A stretch of 64,000 bases of DNA from SZUA-370 sp034003955. GTDB taxonomy: Bacteria; Spirochaetota; Spirochaetia; Treponematales; UBA12059. The position numbers and the translations under genes were made by a program. Positions 8,136-15,535 of this stretch are shown here, in pieces (the stretch's first letter is position 1; every line of letters begins with the position of its first letter). The stretch covers positions 75,077-139,076 of the forward strand of contig JAVEXO010000001.1 of NCBI GenBank assembly GCA_034003955.1. Direction: 5' to 3'. The notes below the pieces were generated by a model. That model was given only the letters and a program-made list of their open reading frames with translations, did no database searches and was not told the origin of the DNA.

Positions 8136-9896
8136 TTATTTAAGGGTCCGGCCCGCTATGCGGGCCGCGACCAACAAGCTGGCGACTACGCAGGCTCCCA
8201 TGAACCCCAACCATGCCGGCAGGAAGGCCGATACTGGTATCCATGTTGCAAAGGCATTGGCAATAATGGTTTCAACGCTTCCTGTCAGCTTCAGCGGTGC
8301 CAGCGCCAGCGCTACCAGGATAGGCGCGGTCAGATATCTATTAAGGCTACCTATTGGCTCTCGCGGTTTGAATCGTACTCCCAGCCCTGCGCCTATCAAC
8401 ACGAGCATTATTACCGCGAAGGGGTAAGCCGCCCTGGCACCAAGCTCCGCAAGCAAAGGTTTTGTGTCTATGCCGAGCCTTTGAGCCTTGGCTATGCCAA
8501 GAGTTCGAGTCTTTTCTAATTTAGGAGTTTGAGTCTTTTCTGGGGCAGGAGTTTGAGTCTTGTATGAGCCTGTGACGAGCACTATGAGGGGGATGTCCTC
8601 CGGGGCTCCCGATAGTATCAGCGCCAGCTCGGCGTCTTCCTGGGTAAATGGCACCGTTATGGCAAAGCCAGGGTCTCCGGCTACCTTGCCGGCTTCGTAG
8701 TCTGGCTCCCATACTAAATGAGGCTTGAGCCTGTCTATCGCCCGCAGGATGAGTGTGTTGCCATGAAGCCTGGCATAGGGCGCACTGAGGATGACCCTGG
8801 TATCACCGCTTATGCTTAGTGACAGATCGCTGAAGTAGACGGCGTTTTCTGAAGCGGTCGCGCGTGAAGCTGAGATTACGGCCAGACTTGAGCCCGTGCC
8901 AGCAAGGGATATCGAAAACTGCTTCCCACCAGAACGTGAGAAGGCTGTGTTCAGTTCCTCCAGAAAGAAGGCTATGCTCGATAGCCCCTCGGTGCTCCTT
9001 GCCAGATATGTCTTTGTTTCTTCATCGTCAGGATTCTCTGCGGCTAGTTCCAGGTAGATCCTATAGGCCTCCAGATAGTCGCCTTCCTGGAAGCGAGTAT
9101 AACCATCCAGTTTACGCTTATAGACCTTTGCCTCGGCTTCAGCCTCTGCCGACGGGCCAAGCCTCTGAAGATCGCGCCACGTCTCATCTACGAGTCTCAT
9201 CACCTCGGGGCGCTTTGAGTAAATGGCTGCCGAACGTTTAGCCAGGTAGTGGGCATCGAAGAATCTGCCTGCGGCCCTGGCATCGAGGGCTTCTAGGTAG
9301 AAGCGATTCCCGGCTAGCCAAGCCTTGTCGTCGGCCTGGATTGAATCTGTTGGAGGGGCTGATGATTCTCTTTGAGATCGTTCCTGGATTATCATGGAGC
9401 GAACAGCGTTATTGAGCGTTTCATAGCCTTTATCAAGCTGGTCGACCGTGGCACAGACCTGCAGGTACCTTTCGGCCTCATCGTATTTGCCTGCTTTTTT
9501 TGCCGCTTCTGCCTTCTTGAGTGACTCGTTGAACAGTTGGCTCTGGCTCTCATACCTGTTCTTGCGCTCTTCCAGCCCAGGTACGATAAGGAGATAGAAG
9601 AGAGAGACGATGAGGGCTAATGCAAGAGCTGGTGCCATGATTCTGTAGGCTTCACCAGCAAAACCGTCACTTGCAGAAGACGATTCCATGGCTATGGCAG
9701 AGGCGACGAGAAGAACAGCCGGCGCCCATGCGGCAATGTATAGAAGCGCCTGGTTCAGTTCCCAGCGCAACTTAAAGATATGCAGCAGTTCATTTGAAGG
9801 GCCAATATTAAACAGAGCGGTAAAGAACCCCGCCACAAAAGACATTGCCAGTAATGCGGCTGCTACTCCTAGAAAGCCAGAATTTGTTTTAGGCAT
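8136..9896 (-). CDS. membrane-anchored TPR-like protein with C-terminal membrane segments, function unknown
   Basis: I do not recognise a named family. From the ATG at 9896 (586 aa) there are three N-terminal hydrophobic segments (~residues 6-120). A long soluble alpha-helical part with TPR-like repeats follows (KAGKYDEAERYL, QEGDYLEAYRIYLEL), then a beta-rich region and Pro/Thr/Lys repeats (KTQTP, encoded by an imperfect DNA repeat at ~8500-8560). About three membrane segments close the protein. The start overlaps the stop of the upstream gene in ATGCCTAA (9889-9896), so the two are probably translationally coupled. A GC hairpin (8150-8166) lies inside its last codons, just beyond murA. Topology suggests an envelope complex. 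Confidence 0.72.
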   Translation of the reverse strand: MPKTNSGFLGVAAALLAMSFVAGFFTALFNIGPSNELLHIFKLRWELNQALLYIAAWAPAVLLVASAIAMESSSASDGFAGEAYRIMAPALALALIVSLFYLLIVPGLEERKNRYESQSQLFNESLKKAEAAKKAGKYDEAERYLQVCATVDQLDKGYETLNNAVRSMIIQERSQRESSAPPTDSIQADDKAWLAGNRFYLEALDARAAGRFFDAHYLAKRSAAIYSKRPEVMRLVDETWRDLQRLGPSAEAEAEAKVYKRKLDGYTRFQEGDYLEAYRIYLELAAENPDDEETKTYLARSTEGLSSIAFFLEELNTAFSRSGGKQFSISLAGTGSSLAVISASRATASENAVYFSDLSLSISGDTRVILSAPYARLHGNTLILRAIDRLKPHLVWEPDYEAGKVAGDPGFAITVPFTQEDAELALILSGAPEDIPLIVLVTGSYKTQTPAPEKTQTPKLEKTRTLGIAKAQRLGIDTKPLLAELGARAAYPFAVIMLVLIGAGLGVRFKPREPIGSLNRYLTAPILVALALAPLKLTGSVETIIANAFATWIPVSAFLPAWLGFMGACVVASLLVAARIAGRTLK

Positions 9897-10575
9897 TGCG
9901 GCTAGCTCCCTCGGGTTTTGTCGCCAACAAGGCATCGAGCAAGAAGAGGGCCAAGGCGCTTGCCCCCGACAGGATGGCTGTAGAAAGGAGCCTGGGGATT
10001 TCTACGTCCAGGAACGAGAAGAGAGCGTCAGCCGGGCCCGATAGATAGAGCCCGAAAAGGTATACGGCTAAGATCGCCGCGCTTGGTGCTATGAATGCTC
10101 CCAGGAGCGGCCTGTTTCTGGATAGTCTCGTACTACCCCAGAAGGCAGACGAAAACAAGGCAAAAGAGGCGATGCCAGCTACAGCTGTAGGCCAAGGGGC
10201 CAGTGCTATATCGCGCATCCACCTGGCTATTGGAATGTATGCATCGGGGAGCGACAAGAAGCCATCGGCTATGGCCACTATGCCAAAACGGATGAGCAAG
10301 GACGTGGCAACCATTGTCATGCCTGCGATCACTGAGATCATGATGTAACCGAGTAGCCGGGAATGTATGAGTCTATTGAGCAGGAAGAATGTAATAAAGG
10401 CAGCCGACACTATTGCTAAGGGTATGGATGCCATGAGTATCTGTATTGCGCGTGGTACAATGTCTTGTGTTCCTGTATCCAAGACTACGCCACTCATCCA
10501 TATGACTGAGGCAATCATCATGGTAGCGAAGAAGGCGATCAGGAATCGCAGGGTAATCTTGCCTACTGTCTTCAT
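9889..10575 (-). CDS. polytopic membrane protein, function unknown
   Basis: A 228-residue protein starting at MKTVGKITLRF with about six hydrophobic segments and no recognised motif. I prefer the ATG at 10575 because the hydrophobic N-terminal helix starts right after it. A longer reading to 10665 adds unsupported sequence, and neither start has a clear SD. It is first in a two-gene unit with the TPR-like membrane protein, with an 8-nt stop/start overlap, so the two products probably act together in the inner membrane. Confidence 0.65.
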   Translation of the reverse strand: MKTVGKITLRFLIAFFATMMIASVIWMSGVVLDTGTQDIVPRAIQILMASIPLAIVSAAFITFFLLNRLIHSRLLGYIMISVIAGMTMVATSLLIRFGIVAIADGFLSLPDAYIPIARWMRDIALAPWPTAVAGIASFALFSSAFWGSTRLSRNRPLLGAFIAPSAAILAVYLFGLYLSGPADALFSFLDVEIPRLLSTAILSGASALALFLLDALLATKPEGASRNA

Positions 10576-10917
10576 TGGGGAAAACTGTAGCATGCGCCAT
10601 GGCACTTGACAAGACAAATGGAGGTTTGAAGTATAAACACAATAATATGCACAGGATATCCACAAGGCCTCGACAAAAATAGTCGTACTGATTTTTGAGC
10701 TTTTGGAGCTTCCTGCTCGAAAAGGGATAGCTAATTCTATATTATGAAAATTAATTACATATTATAAAAGCAATTAATAAATAGACTCGAGAATGATTAT
10801 TGAGAACCGTGTCATTGTGCAATTTTATATACGATTAAAACACTTTGCAAAAATTTCGACACAATATATGAACAGCTTATCCACAGCTAAGGGTAGAAAC
10901 AGCCTTGACTCGCTTTG
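10576..10917. other. AT-rich non-coding gap with two DnaA-box-like words
   Basis: 342 bp without a convincing gene. It holds a very AT-rich core (about 10730-10870), a perfect DnaA-box consensus TTATCCACA at 10877-10885 and a one-mismatch copy ATATCCACA at 10656-10664, both in the same orientation. It must also carry the promoter of the membrane-protein pair. No replication gene is near, so calling it an origin is not justified; see findings. Confidence 0.5.
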
Positions 10918-10923
10918 TCAAGG
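10903..10923 (-). terminator. hairpin at the end of the pspA operon
   Basis: CCTTGAC (10903-10909) pairs with GTCAAGG (10917-10923) across a 7-nt loop. It overlaps the stop codon of the winged-helix regulator. Only a weak T-rich stretch follows on the minus strand, so it is a modest terminator candidate. Confidence 0.45.
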
Positions 10924-11523
10924 TGTCAGGCGATACGAACCATGTTCGCCATGAATCTTTTCTGCCGTCTCTGGAGCTCCTATTGCTCGTAAGCTAGAGC
11001 GCAATCTGGCTATTCTCATGTCGAGAGCCCGTCCTGAGCATGTTTGCATTGCTATGCAGGAGGCAAGGGCGGACCGGGGGACCGAATGGCCCTTGTTGGC
11101 CAATAGAAGGGTCAGGAGCTTGCATGCTTGATCACTGAGCCGTATGGTCCCAGAGGGCCCAGATATTGTTGTTCCCAGCATTGATACGGCTTCCGTGCCA
11201 AAATCGAGGCGTGCCGGGCTACGACTGTGCACCCTGGCGTAGAGCTCGGCTTCTGTCCATGGTTCTCGTATGAAATCACTACATCCTGATTCAAAGCATT
11301 CGTTTGCCAGGTCGGAAGAGCCGCTGGCTATGATGGGAATGTGGTGACAGGCCTTGGGCTGTGACAGGAAACGGAGTGCCGGTATTATGATGGCAATTAA
11401 GTCGTCCTGCTCCGATGCAGGCGGAATTGATGGGCTAAAAAAAAGGGAGAACGGCCTGCCGTCCTCCCTCGATTCTACAATGCTATTGTACTCCTCTTCG
11501 TTGCCTACGAAGAGGAGTCTCAC
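10918..11523 (-). CDS. OmpR-type winged-helix regulator with degenerate receiver
   Basis: 201 residues. The C-terminal ~90 residues (TIRLSDQACKLLTLLLANKG through HGEHGSYRLTP) match an OmpR/PhoB winged-helix DNA-binding domain. The N-terminal ~100 residues have receiver-like spacing, but the acidic pair is replaced (LLFVGNEEE), the usual phospho-Asp strand reads LIAIIIPAL without Asp, and the conserved KP is REP. Phosphorylation control is therefore unlikely. It begins one base after the pspA stop, so translation is probably coupled, and it may sense PspA status or regulate this operon. That role is inference. Confidence 0.82.
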   Translation of the reverse strand: MRLLFVGNEEEYNSIVESREDGRPFSLFFSPSIPPASEQDDLIAIIIPALRFLSQPKACHHIPIIASGSSDLANECFESGCSDFIREPWTEAELYARVHSRSPARLDFGTEAVSMLGTTISGPSGTIRLSDQACKLLTLLLANKGHSVPRSALASCIAMQTCSGRALDMRIARLRSSLRAIGAPETAEKIHGEHGSYRLTP

Positions 11524-11524
11524 G

Positions 11525-12223
11525 CTACGCGTCCCCGCTCGAGCCGTCGCCTATCATCTTGCGTTTAAGCTCCTCGAGCATGAGGTCCGCACCCGCACCG
11601 GAGGCCTCTAGCTTGGCAAATTCCTTGTCAAGCGACGAGGATTGTGAAAGATCGGCTAATTCAGCATGGGCGTCTGCCCGTGCCTCAAGCTCATCTACCT
11701 TCTTTGCCATGCGGTCGAAGGTATCGAAGGCACTGGTGTTGCCGGATACACTGGCTAGGGTCTTCTGTATCTTCTCCTGGGCCTCTGCACGCTTGGCCCT
11801 GGCGACAAGGATATTCTTCTTGCGTGATGCCTCGTCTATCTTGTTCTGTAGTTGCCTGAGTGTTTCCTTTAGCTTCTCTACTGAGGCCCTCTGGGATTCC
11901 CACTGCGGCTTGAGCTGAAGGTAGTACGTTTCGGCCTCTTGTTTGCGAAGCAGGGCTTCCTTTGCCAAGTCGTCGCGACTCGCCTTTACGGCTATGACGG
12001 CCTTTCGTTCCCACTCTCCTGCCAGGCGTTGCTGTTCCAGGAGTTCCCGCTCTATCTTCTTTTCATCTGCTATCGCCATGGCGACTGATTTCTTTGACTC
12101 TATCATCTGCTGGTTCATCTCTATGACCAGCTGGTTGAGCATTTTTTCTGGATTCTCAGCCTTGTTGATCATATCGTTTATATTTGACGATATGACCGTC
12201 TTCATCCTGTCGAATATTCCCAT
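11525..12223 (-). CDS. pspA: PspA/IM30 family envelope-stress protein
   Basis: 232 residues, typical length, almost entirely alpha-helical coiled coil. The N-terminal amphipathic start MGIFDRMKTVISSNINDMI and the Asn-Pro-Glu-Lys segment (AENPEKML) are family hallmarks. PspA/Vipp1/IM30 proteins form ESCRT-III-like assemblies on the inner membrane that limit proton leak and repair damage. The gene sits third in a minus-strand operon: STAS/Zn-ribbon protein, YbjN protein, PspA, winged-helix regulator. No pspB, pspC or pspF homologue is present, so control must differ from enterobacteria; the linked regulator is the obvious candidate. Confidence 0.93.
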   Translation of the reverse strand: MGIFDRMKTVISSNINDMINKAENPEKMLNQLVIEMNQQMIESKKSVAMAIADEKKIERELLEQQRLAGEWERKAVIAVKASRDDLAKEALLRKQEAETYYLQLKPQWESQRASVEKLKETLRQLQNKIDEASRKKNILVARAKRAEAQEKIQKTLASVSGNTSAFDTFDRMAKKVDELEARADAHAELADLSQSSSLDKEFAKLEASGAGADLMLEELKRKMIGDGSSGDA

Positions 12224-12241
12224 AGCCCCAGCCTCCTGTAA

Positions 12242-12625
12242 TCAGTTCCGGAACGCGCCTAGAGTGCCGTAATGCCTGGACAGGGCCAAGCCTATGGAAT
12301 CAAGCGCAGCCTCGAATTCGGGCTTATCCATCGTGTCGTATTCAAGGGTGTCGATAAGAACAACGTCCTCTGCATCCAGTCCGTAGGCTCCATGAACCAT
12401 GTCGGTGCCGTTAAGTCGTAATAGTTTCTCGAAAAGCTCGGCCCTTTGGTTCCTGGGAGCCTTCATGACGAAGGCCCGCATTATGACTATTGGCTCGTTG
12501 AGCGTTATGGTAATGCCTGGTAAGCCCTTGGAAGAGTCTTCGACGAAGAAAGCCGAAGATGACACTTCCTGGTATGATATGTCGAGATCCATCAGATAGG
12601 ACTCTATTTTATTCATGCCTGCCAT
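12242..12625 (-). CDS. YbjN-domain protein
   Basis: 127 residues resembling the YbjN family, which shares the fold of type III secretion chaperones. Recognisable features are the N-terminal MNKIESYLMDLD helix, a beta-rich middle (FFVEDSSKGLPGITITL) and the RAELFEKLLRLNG helix with the following alternating strands. The start has SD GGAGG with good spacing. It lies 18 bases before pspA in the same operon, a pairing seen in other bacteria. It probably binds a partner protein or membrane-stress component. Molecular function is unknown. Confidence 0.75.
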   Translation of the reverse strand: MAGMNKIESYLMDLDISYQEVSSSAFFVEDSSKGLPGITITLNEPIVIMRAFVMKAPRNQRAELFEKLLRLNGTDMVHGAYGLDAEDVVLIDTLEYDTMDKPEFEAALDSIGLALSRHYGTLGAFRN

Positions 12626-12674
12626 CGCTTCCTCCTGGATAACTCGTGTGGATGTATACGGCTTAGAGGCGGAA

Positions 12675-13226
12675 TCAACCCAGGAATACCTGGCCCGAGT
12701 TGTCTATGGCCAGGATAGTCTTGCATTCCGAGCATCTGAAACGTCCTGGTTTGGCTGCCTTGAGCTTCTTGGTGCAAATCGGGCATGAGAATATCTTGGG
12801 AAACACCGTCTGAGAGCTTACCTGCGATCCTTGATGGAAATAGGCTGTAGCCTCTTCAAGGTTATCCTTGATGTTAAAGAATTGAGAAAAACCCAAGAGC
12901 TGGAATACTTCGTAGACCTTGGGTTGTATCTCCAGGAGTACTATATCGCCAGAGCGCGGCTTGACCGCCTTGAGGAAGGCCGTAAACGAACCTATGCCCG
13001 TGGACGATACGTAGTTGAGACCACCGCAATTAAAAATGAGGCGCGAGAAGCCTGAATCGATGGCTTTTCCGACACGTTTTTGAAAGAAATTCGAATTATA
13101 CGTATCGATATAACCGGTTAAGAACAGTGCTAGACAGTTCTCAACATGGTCGATTTTTTGAAGCCGAATTTTGAGGCTATCGTCCTTTTCGTCGTCGAAT
13201 CCAGGAACGATATCGTTATTTGGCAT
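12675..13226 (-). CDS. STAS-domain protein with C-terminal zinc ribbon
   Basis: Residues ~18-120 form a STAS domain of the anti-anti-sigma type. The phosphorylatable Ser region is in NYVSSTGIGSF, preceded by DTYNSNFFQKRV. Residues ~145-183 form a two-CxxC ribbon (SCPICTKKL and RCSECKTIL), an unusual addition. Such proteins relay signals by binding an anti-sigma kinase, but no partner kinase is in the window. It has SD AGGAG at a good distance and is the first gene of the pspA operon, so envelope stress is the likely context. The ribbon may bind Zn or a nucleic acid. Confidence 0.87.
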   Translation of the reverse strand: MPNNDIVPGFDDEKDDSLKIRLQKIDHVENCLALFLTGYIDTYNSNFFQKRVGKAIDSGFSRLIFNCGGLNYVSSTGIGSFTAFLKAVKPRSGDIVLLEIQPKVYEVFQLLGFSQFFNIKDNLEEATAYFHQGSQVSSQTVFPKIFSCPICTKKLKAAKPGRFRCSECKTILAIDNSGQVFLG

Positions 13227-13368
13227 GTTTCTCCTCTTCCATTGTGAGGTCTTTTCTACTAATCGACAATTCTACGATCATCATAGGCTGTCGTCAATGC
13301 CTTGTCAAATTGAAACTGGCATAGAATTGAGCCTACTTCAAGTCTTAGACCATCTCGACATTATTCTC

Positions 13369-13394
13369 GGCTAAAAAAGTCGCTTTTGTTAGCC
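13369..13394 (-). terminator. possible terminator after the SDR gene
   Basis: GGCTAA-AAAAG pairs with CTTTTG-TTAGCC around a TCG loop, with one bulge. It lies 18 bases beyond the SDR stop. T-rich sequence is within and beside the stem on the minus strand, so it is plausible but not canonical. Confidence 0.4.
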
Positions 13395-13412
13395 CTGACA
13401 AAAAAAAATTGT

Positions 13413-14171
13413 CTATAACGAGTACAAGCCCTCGTCTGCGACGATTATTGAACCGTTGGCAATATCCATGCCTCCGGAAAGGAGAGCCAAGGCTAGATCG
13501 GCTATTCTTGATACAGGAATGAGCCTGCCGCGGGCCGAGGTGGCCTCTAGCCTTGTTCTAGTCTCATCGTCCATGTACTCCGTGTCAACGAAACCGGGGC
13601 ACAGCACGGAGCATGAAACGCCTTTGCCTGAGAATTCGGCCGCTATAGACTTTGCCAGCACCCCTATGCCTGTTTTTGCCGCCGCGTATGCCGCGTTGGA
13701 CTTGAATCCTCGTATGGCATCTGTCCTGGTGCCGCCAAACAGCAATATTCGGCCAAAACCTCTGGATGCCATGGCGTTTGCTGCCTCGGTCGCGAGAGCC
13801 CCCGGTAGAGCCAGGCATCCCAAAGCGGCCATCTGCCAATCCTGGGCTGTGGTTTCGCAGAGCGGCTTATAGAGAAAAGGGCCATACGCCATGACTAGAA
13901 TATCGCAGTGTCTAGACTCGGTCAGGAGGGTCTCAGGGGGTATTCCCGATGACAGATCGGCACAGAGGGCCTGAGCATTGGCGCCAAGGCTCTCTAGTTC
14001 TGTTATCCTTGCTTCTATTCGTTTTGCGTCTCTTCCGTGGACGACGAGGTTTACGCCGGCTATAGCGAGGCTTCTGGCGATGGAGAAGCCTATGCCGCCG
14101 CTCGAGCCTACTATGAGGGCCTTGAGACCCTTGAGTGTTGAGTCCTCTACGTTTCTAGTGTTGTTCGTCAT
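13413..14171 (-). CDS. short-chain dehydrogenase/reductase (FabG-like)
   Basis: 252 residues, normal for classical SDRs. The cofactor motif is GSSGGIGFSIA (~22-32), with LVVHGRDAKR following strand 2, which suggests NADP(H). The catalytic Tyr-Lys pair is in AAYAAAKTGIG, and the usual Ser position sits in FGGTRTDA, probably supplied by Thr. The CPGFVDTEYM segment after the active site is typical. The substrate cannot be told from the sequence; 3-oxoacyl-ACP reductase-like enzymes and sugar dehydrogenases share these features. It is a single gene diverging from the TrmJ-like methyltransferase over 70 bp. Confidence 0.88.
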   Translation of the reverse strand: MTNNTRNVEDSTLKGLKALIVGSSGGIGFSIARSLAIAGVNLVVHGRDAKRIEARITELESLGANAQALCADLSSGIPPETLLTESRHCDILVMAYGPFLYKPLCETTAQDWQMAALGCLALPGALATEAANAMASRGFGRILLFGGTRTDAIRGFKSNAAYAAAKTGIGVLAKSIAAEFSGKGVSCSVLCPGFVDTEYMDDETRTRLEATSARGRLIPVSRIADLALALLSGGMDIANGSIIVADEGLYSL

Positions 14172-14241
14172 CGAAGCATCTATTATAGTCGCTCCGTTGC
14201 ATCAGGTAAACAGTATGCTATTCTGAAGGTCTAAGGGGCGT

Positions 14242-14979
14242 ATGATGGATTCAAGCGGTTTAAGTAAATACGCCGTGCTCTTATGCCGCGTTGAAGGATC
14301 CATAAACGTGGGTGCGGCCTGCCGGGCCATGAAGGTCATGGGCATATCACGGCTCGTGTTGGCAGCCTGCCCCGAATACATTGATGTCGATGTCAGAATG
14401 CATGCGCTCCATGCATACGATGTGTATGAACAGGCAGAGCGCTATTCTAGTCTTGATCTGGCGCTTGCAGACTTCTCCCTGGCCGCCGGCTTTACCCGTA
14501 GAACAGGCCAAAAGCGCAAGGAGAACGTCTCCGTTGAGTCATTTGCAGCGACCCTGCCCAACCGTGTAGGGAATGTGGCCCTCGTGTTTGGTAACGAGAG
14601 GAACGGCTTGTCAGATGAAGAGTTATCGCTTTGCGACGAGGCTGTGAGTATAGCCAGTTCAAGGTTGTTCCCCTCTCTGAACCTGTCTCATGCGGTACAG
14701 ATAGCCTGCTGGGAACTGAGCAAGAACCTTGCCGCAGCAAGCACCGTTTCTCGAGAGTCAGCTTCCAGGCGGCTTGTAGCCTCAAGGGCACAGGTAGAAG
14801 GAGCCGCCCATGACATGGCCGATGCCATGCAGAAGGCAGGTCTTTACAAACTTGCAGGGAGACCAGAGACAGAAGTGTTTATCCGCAGTGTCGCCATGCG
14901 AGCCGGCTTGTCCCGCTCCGAGCTGAAGCGCATGACGTCGTTGTTTGTAAAGCTTGGAGCCCTGTCCGGTCGAACTTGA
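14242..14979 (+). CDS. SPOUT RNA 2'-O-methyltransferase, TrmJ-like
   Basis: 245 residues with the three SpoU/TrmH motifs: GSINVGAACRAMKVMG (~19-34), VALVFGNERNGLSDEE (~114-129) and LFPSLNLSHAVQIACWEL (~140-157). The trefoil-knot fold binds SAM and modifies ribose 2'-OH groups. The N-terminal position of the catalytic domain, followed by a ~80-residue helical C-terminal extension, resembles TrmJ, which methylates tRNA position 32. The knot motifs alone do not fix the target, so another tRNA or rRNA is possible. SD AAGGGG precedes ATG. Confidence 0.88.
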   Translation: MMDSSGLSKYAVLLCRVEGSINVGAACRAMKVMGISRLVLAACPEYIDVDVRMHALHAYDVYEQAERYSSLDLALADFSLAAGFTRRTGQKRKENVSVESFAATLPNRVGNVALVFGNERNGLSDEELSLCDEAVSIASSRLFPSLNLSHAVQIACWELSKNLAAASTVSRESASRRLVASRAQVEGAAHDMADAMQKAGLYKLAGRPETEVFIRSVAMRAGLSRSELKRMTSLFVKLGALSGRT

Positions 14980-15044
14980 CCGCAGGCCTAGTCGACAGTA
15001 GGCTTTGTAGCGGGTCATGCTGTGGTGGATGTATGGAGGACGAC

Positions 15045-15521
15045 GTGAAAAGATTTTTGTGTGCGATGGTCGTGGTGATCGCTCTCGTCTTCTCGGTGGG
15101 AGCCCAGGGATCCCCTGGTGGCGCGCCTGTTGGTGACGGAGTTTTCGTGGGGCGCATCAAGCTTGACGTTGGCATAGCGCGACTGGCTGAGATAGCCAGA
15201 CTCGATGATGCGGCTACACTCCTTGAGCTTTCGGCAGACAGCTCTTTCATCCTCTTTGGCACACTATCACGGCCTTCTATAGAGAGTGATCAACCCTTCT
15301 GGGCCATCTCCGAATTCCTTGAGGGTGAATGGATAGGCACCTCGGAGATACGTCTACACCGCGTATTCCTCTTGTTTGTAGGCGAGGCATATCGTGAATT
15401 CCTCGATGGATCTGCCGGCATGCGCGCTCTTGCCATAGTCAAGGATGCAACGCTGAGGGCCAACAAGGATGGCACCAAGGATGTGTATCTGAGCGTCGTA
15501 TCGATAAGGCCTTTTTTCTGA
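15045..15521 (+). CDS. exported protein of unknown function
   Basis: I start at GTG 15045, because GGAGGA lies 4 bases upstream and the product then opens with a clear signal peptide: MKRFLC, a hydrophobic core VVVIALVFSV and a probable cleavage near GAQG. The longer frame back to 14976 would need a TTG start overlapping the methyltransferase gene. The mature ~135 residues contain no recognised motif. Alternating hydrophobic patterns suggest a beta-rich periplasmic or outer-membrane-associated protein. It follows the methyltransferase by 65 bases and may share its transcript. Confidence 0.68.
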   Translation: MKRFLCAMVVVIALVFSVGAQGSPGGAPVGDGVFVGRIKLDVGIARLAEIARLDDAATLLELSADSSFILFGTLSRPSIESDQPFWAISEFLEGEWIGTSEIRLHRVFLLFVGEAYREFLDGSAGMRALAIVKDATLRANKDGTKDVYLSVVSIRPFF

Positions 15522-15535
15522 AACGTAGCCGTGCC

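Noticed and set aside
8150..8166. Terminator for murA (GGCCCGC-TAT-GCGGGCC).
   Set aside because: It lies inside the coding end of the convergent gene and has no T-run; its termination role cannot be supported.
10656..10885. Annotating a replication origin.
   Set aside because: Only two DnaA-like words and no replication genes; kept as a low-interest finding only.
14976..15044. TTG start for the exported protein after the TrmJ-like gene.
   Set aside because: It would put a non-hydrophobic 23-residue segment before a clear signal peptide; GTG 15045 has a good SD.
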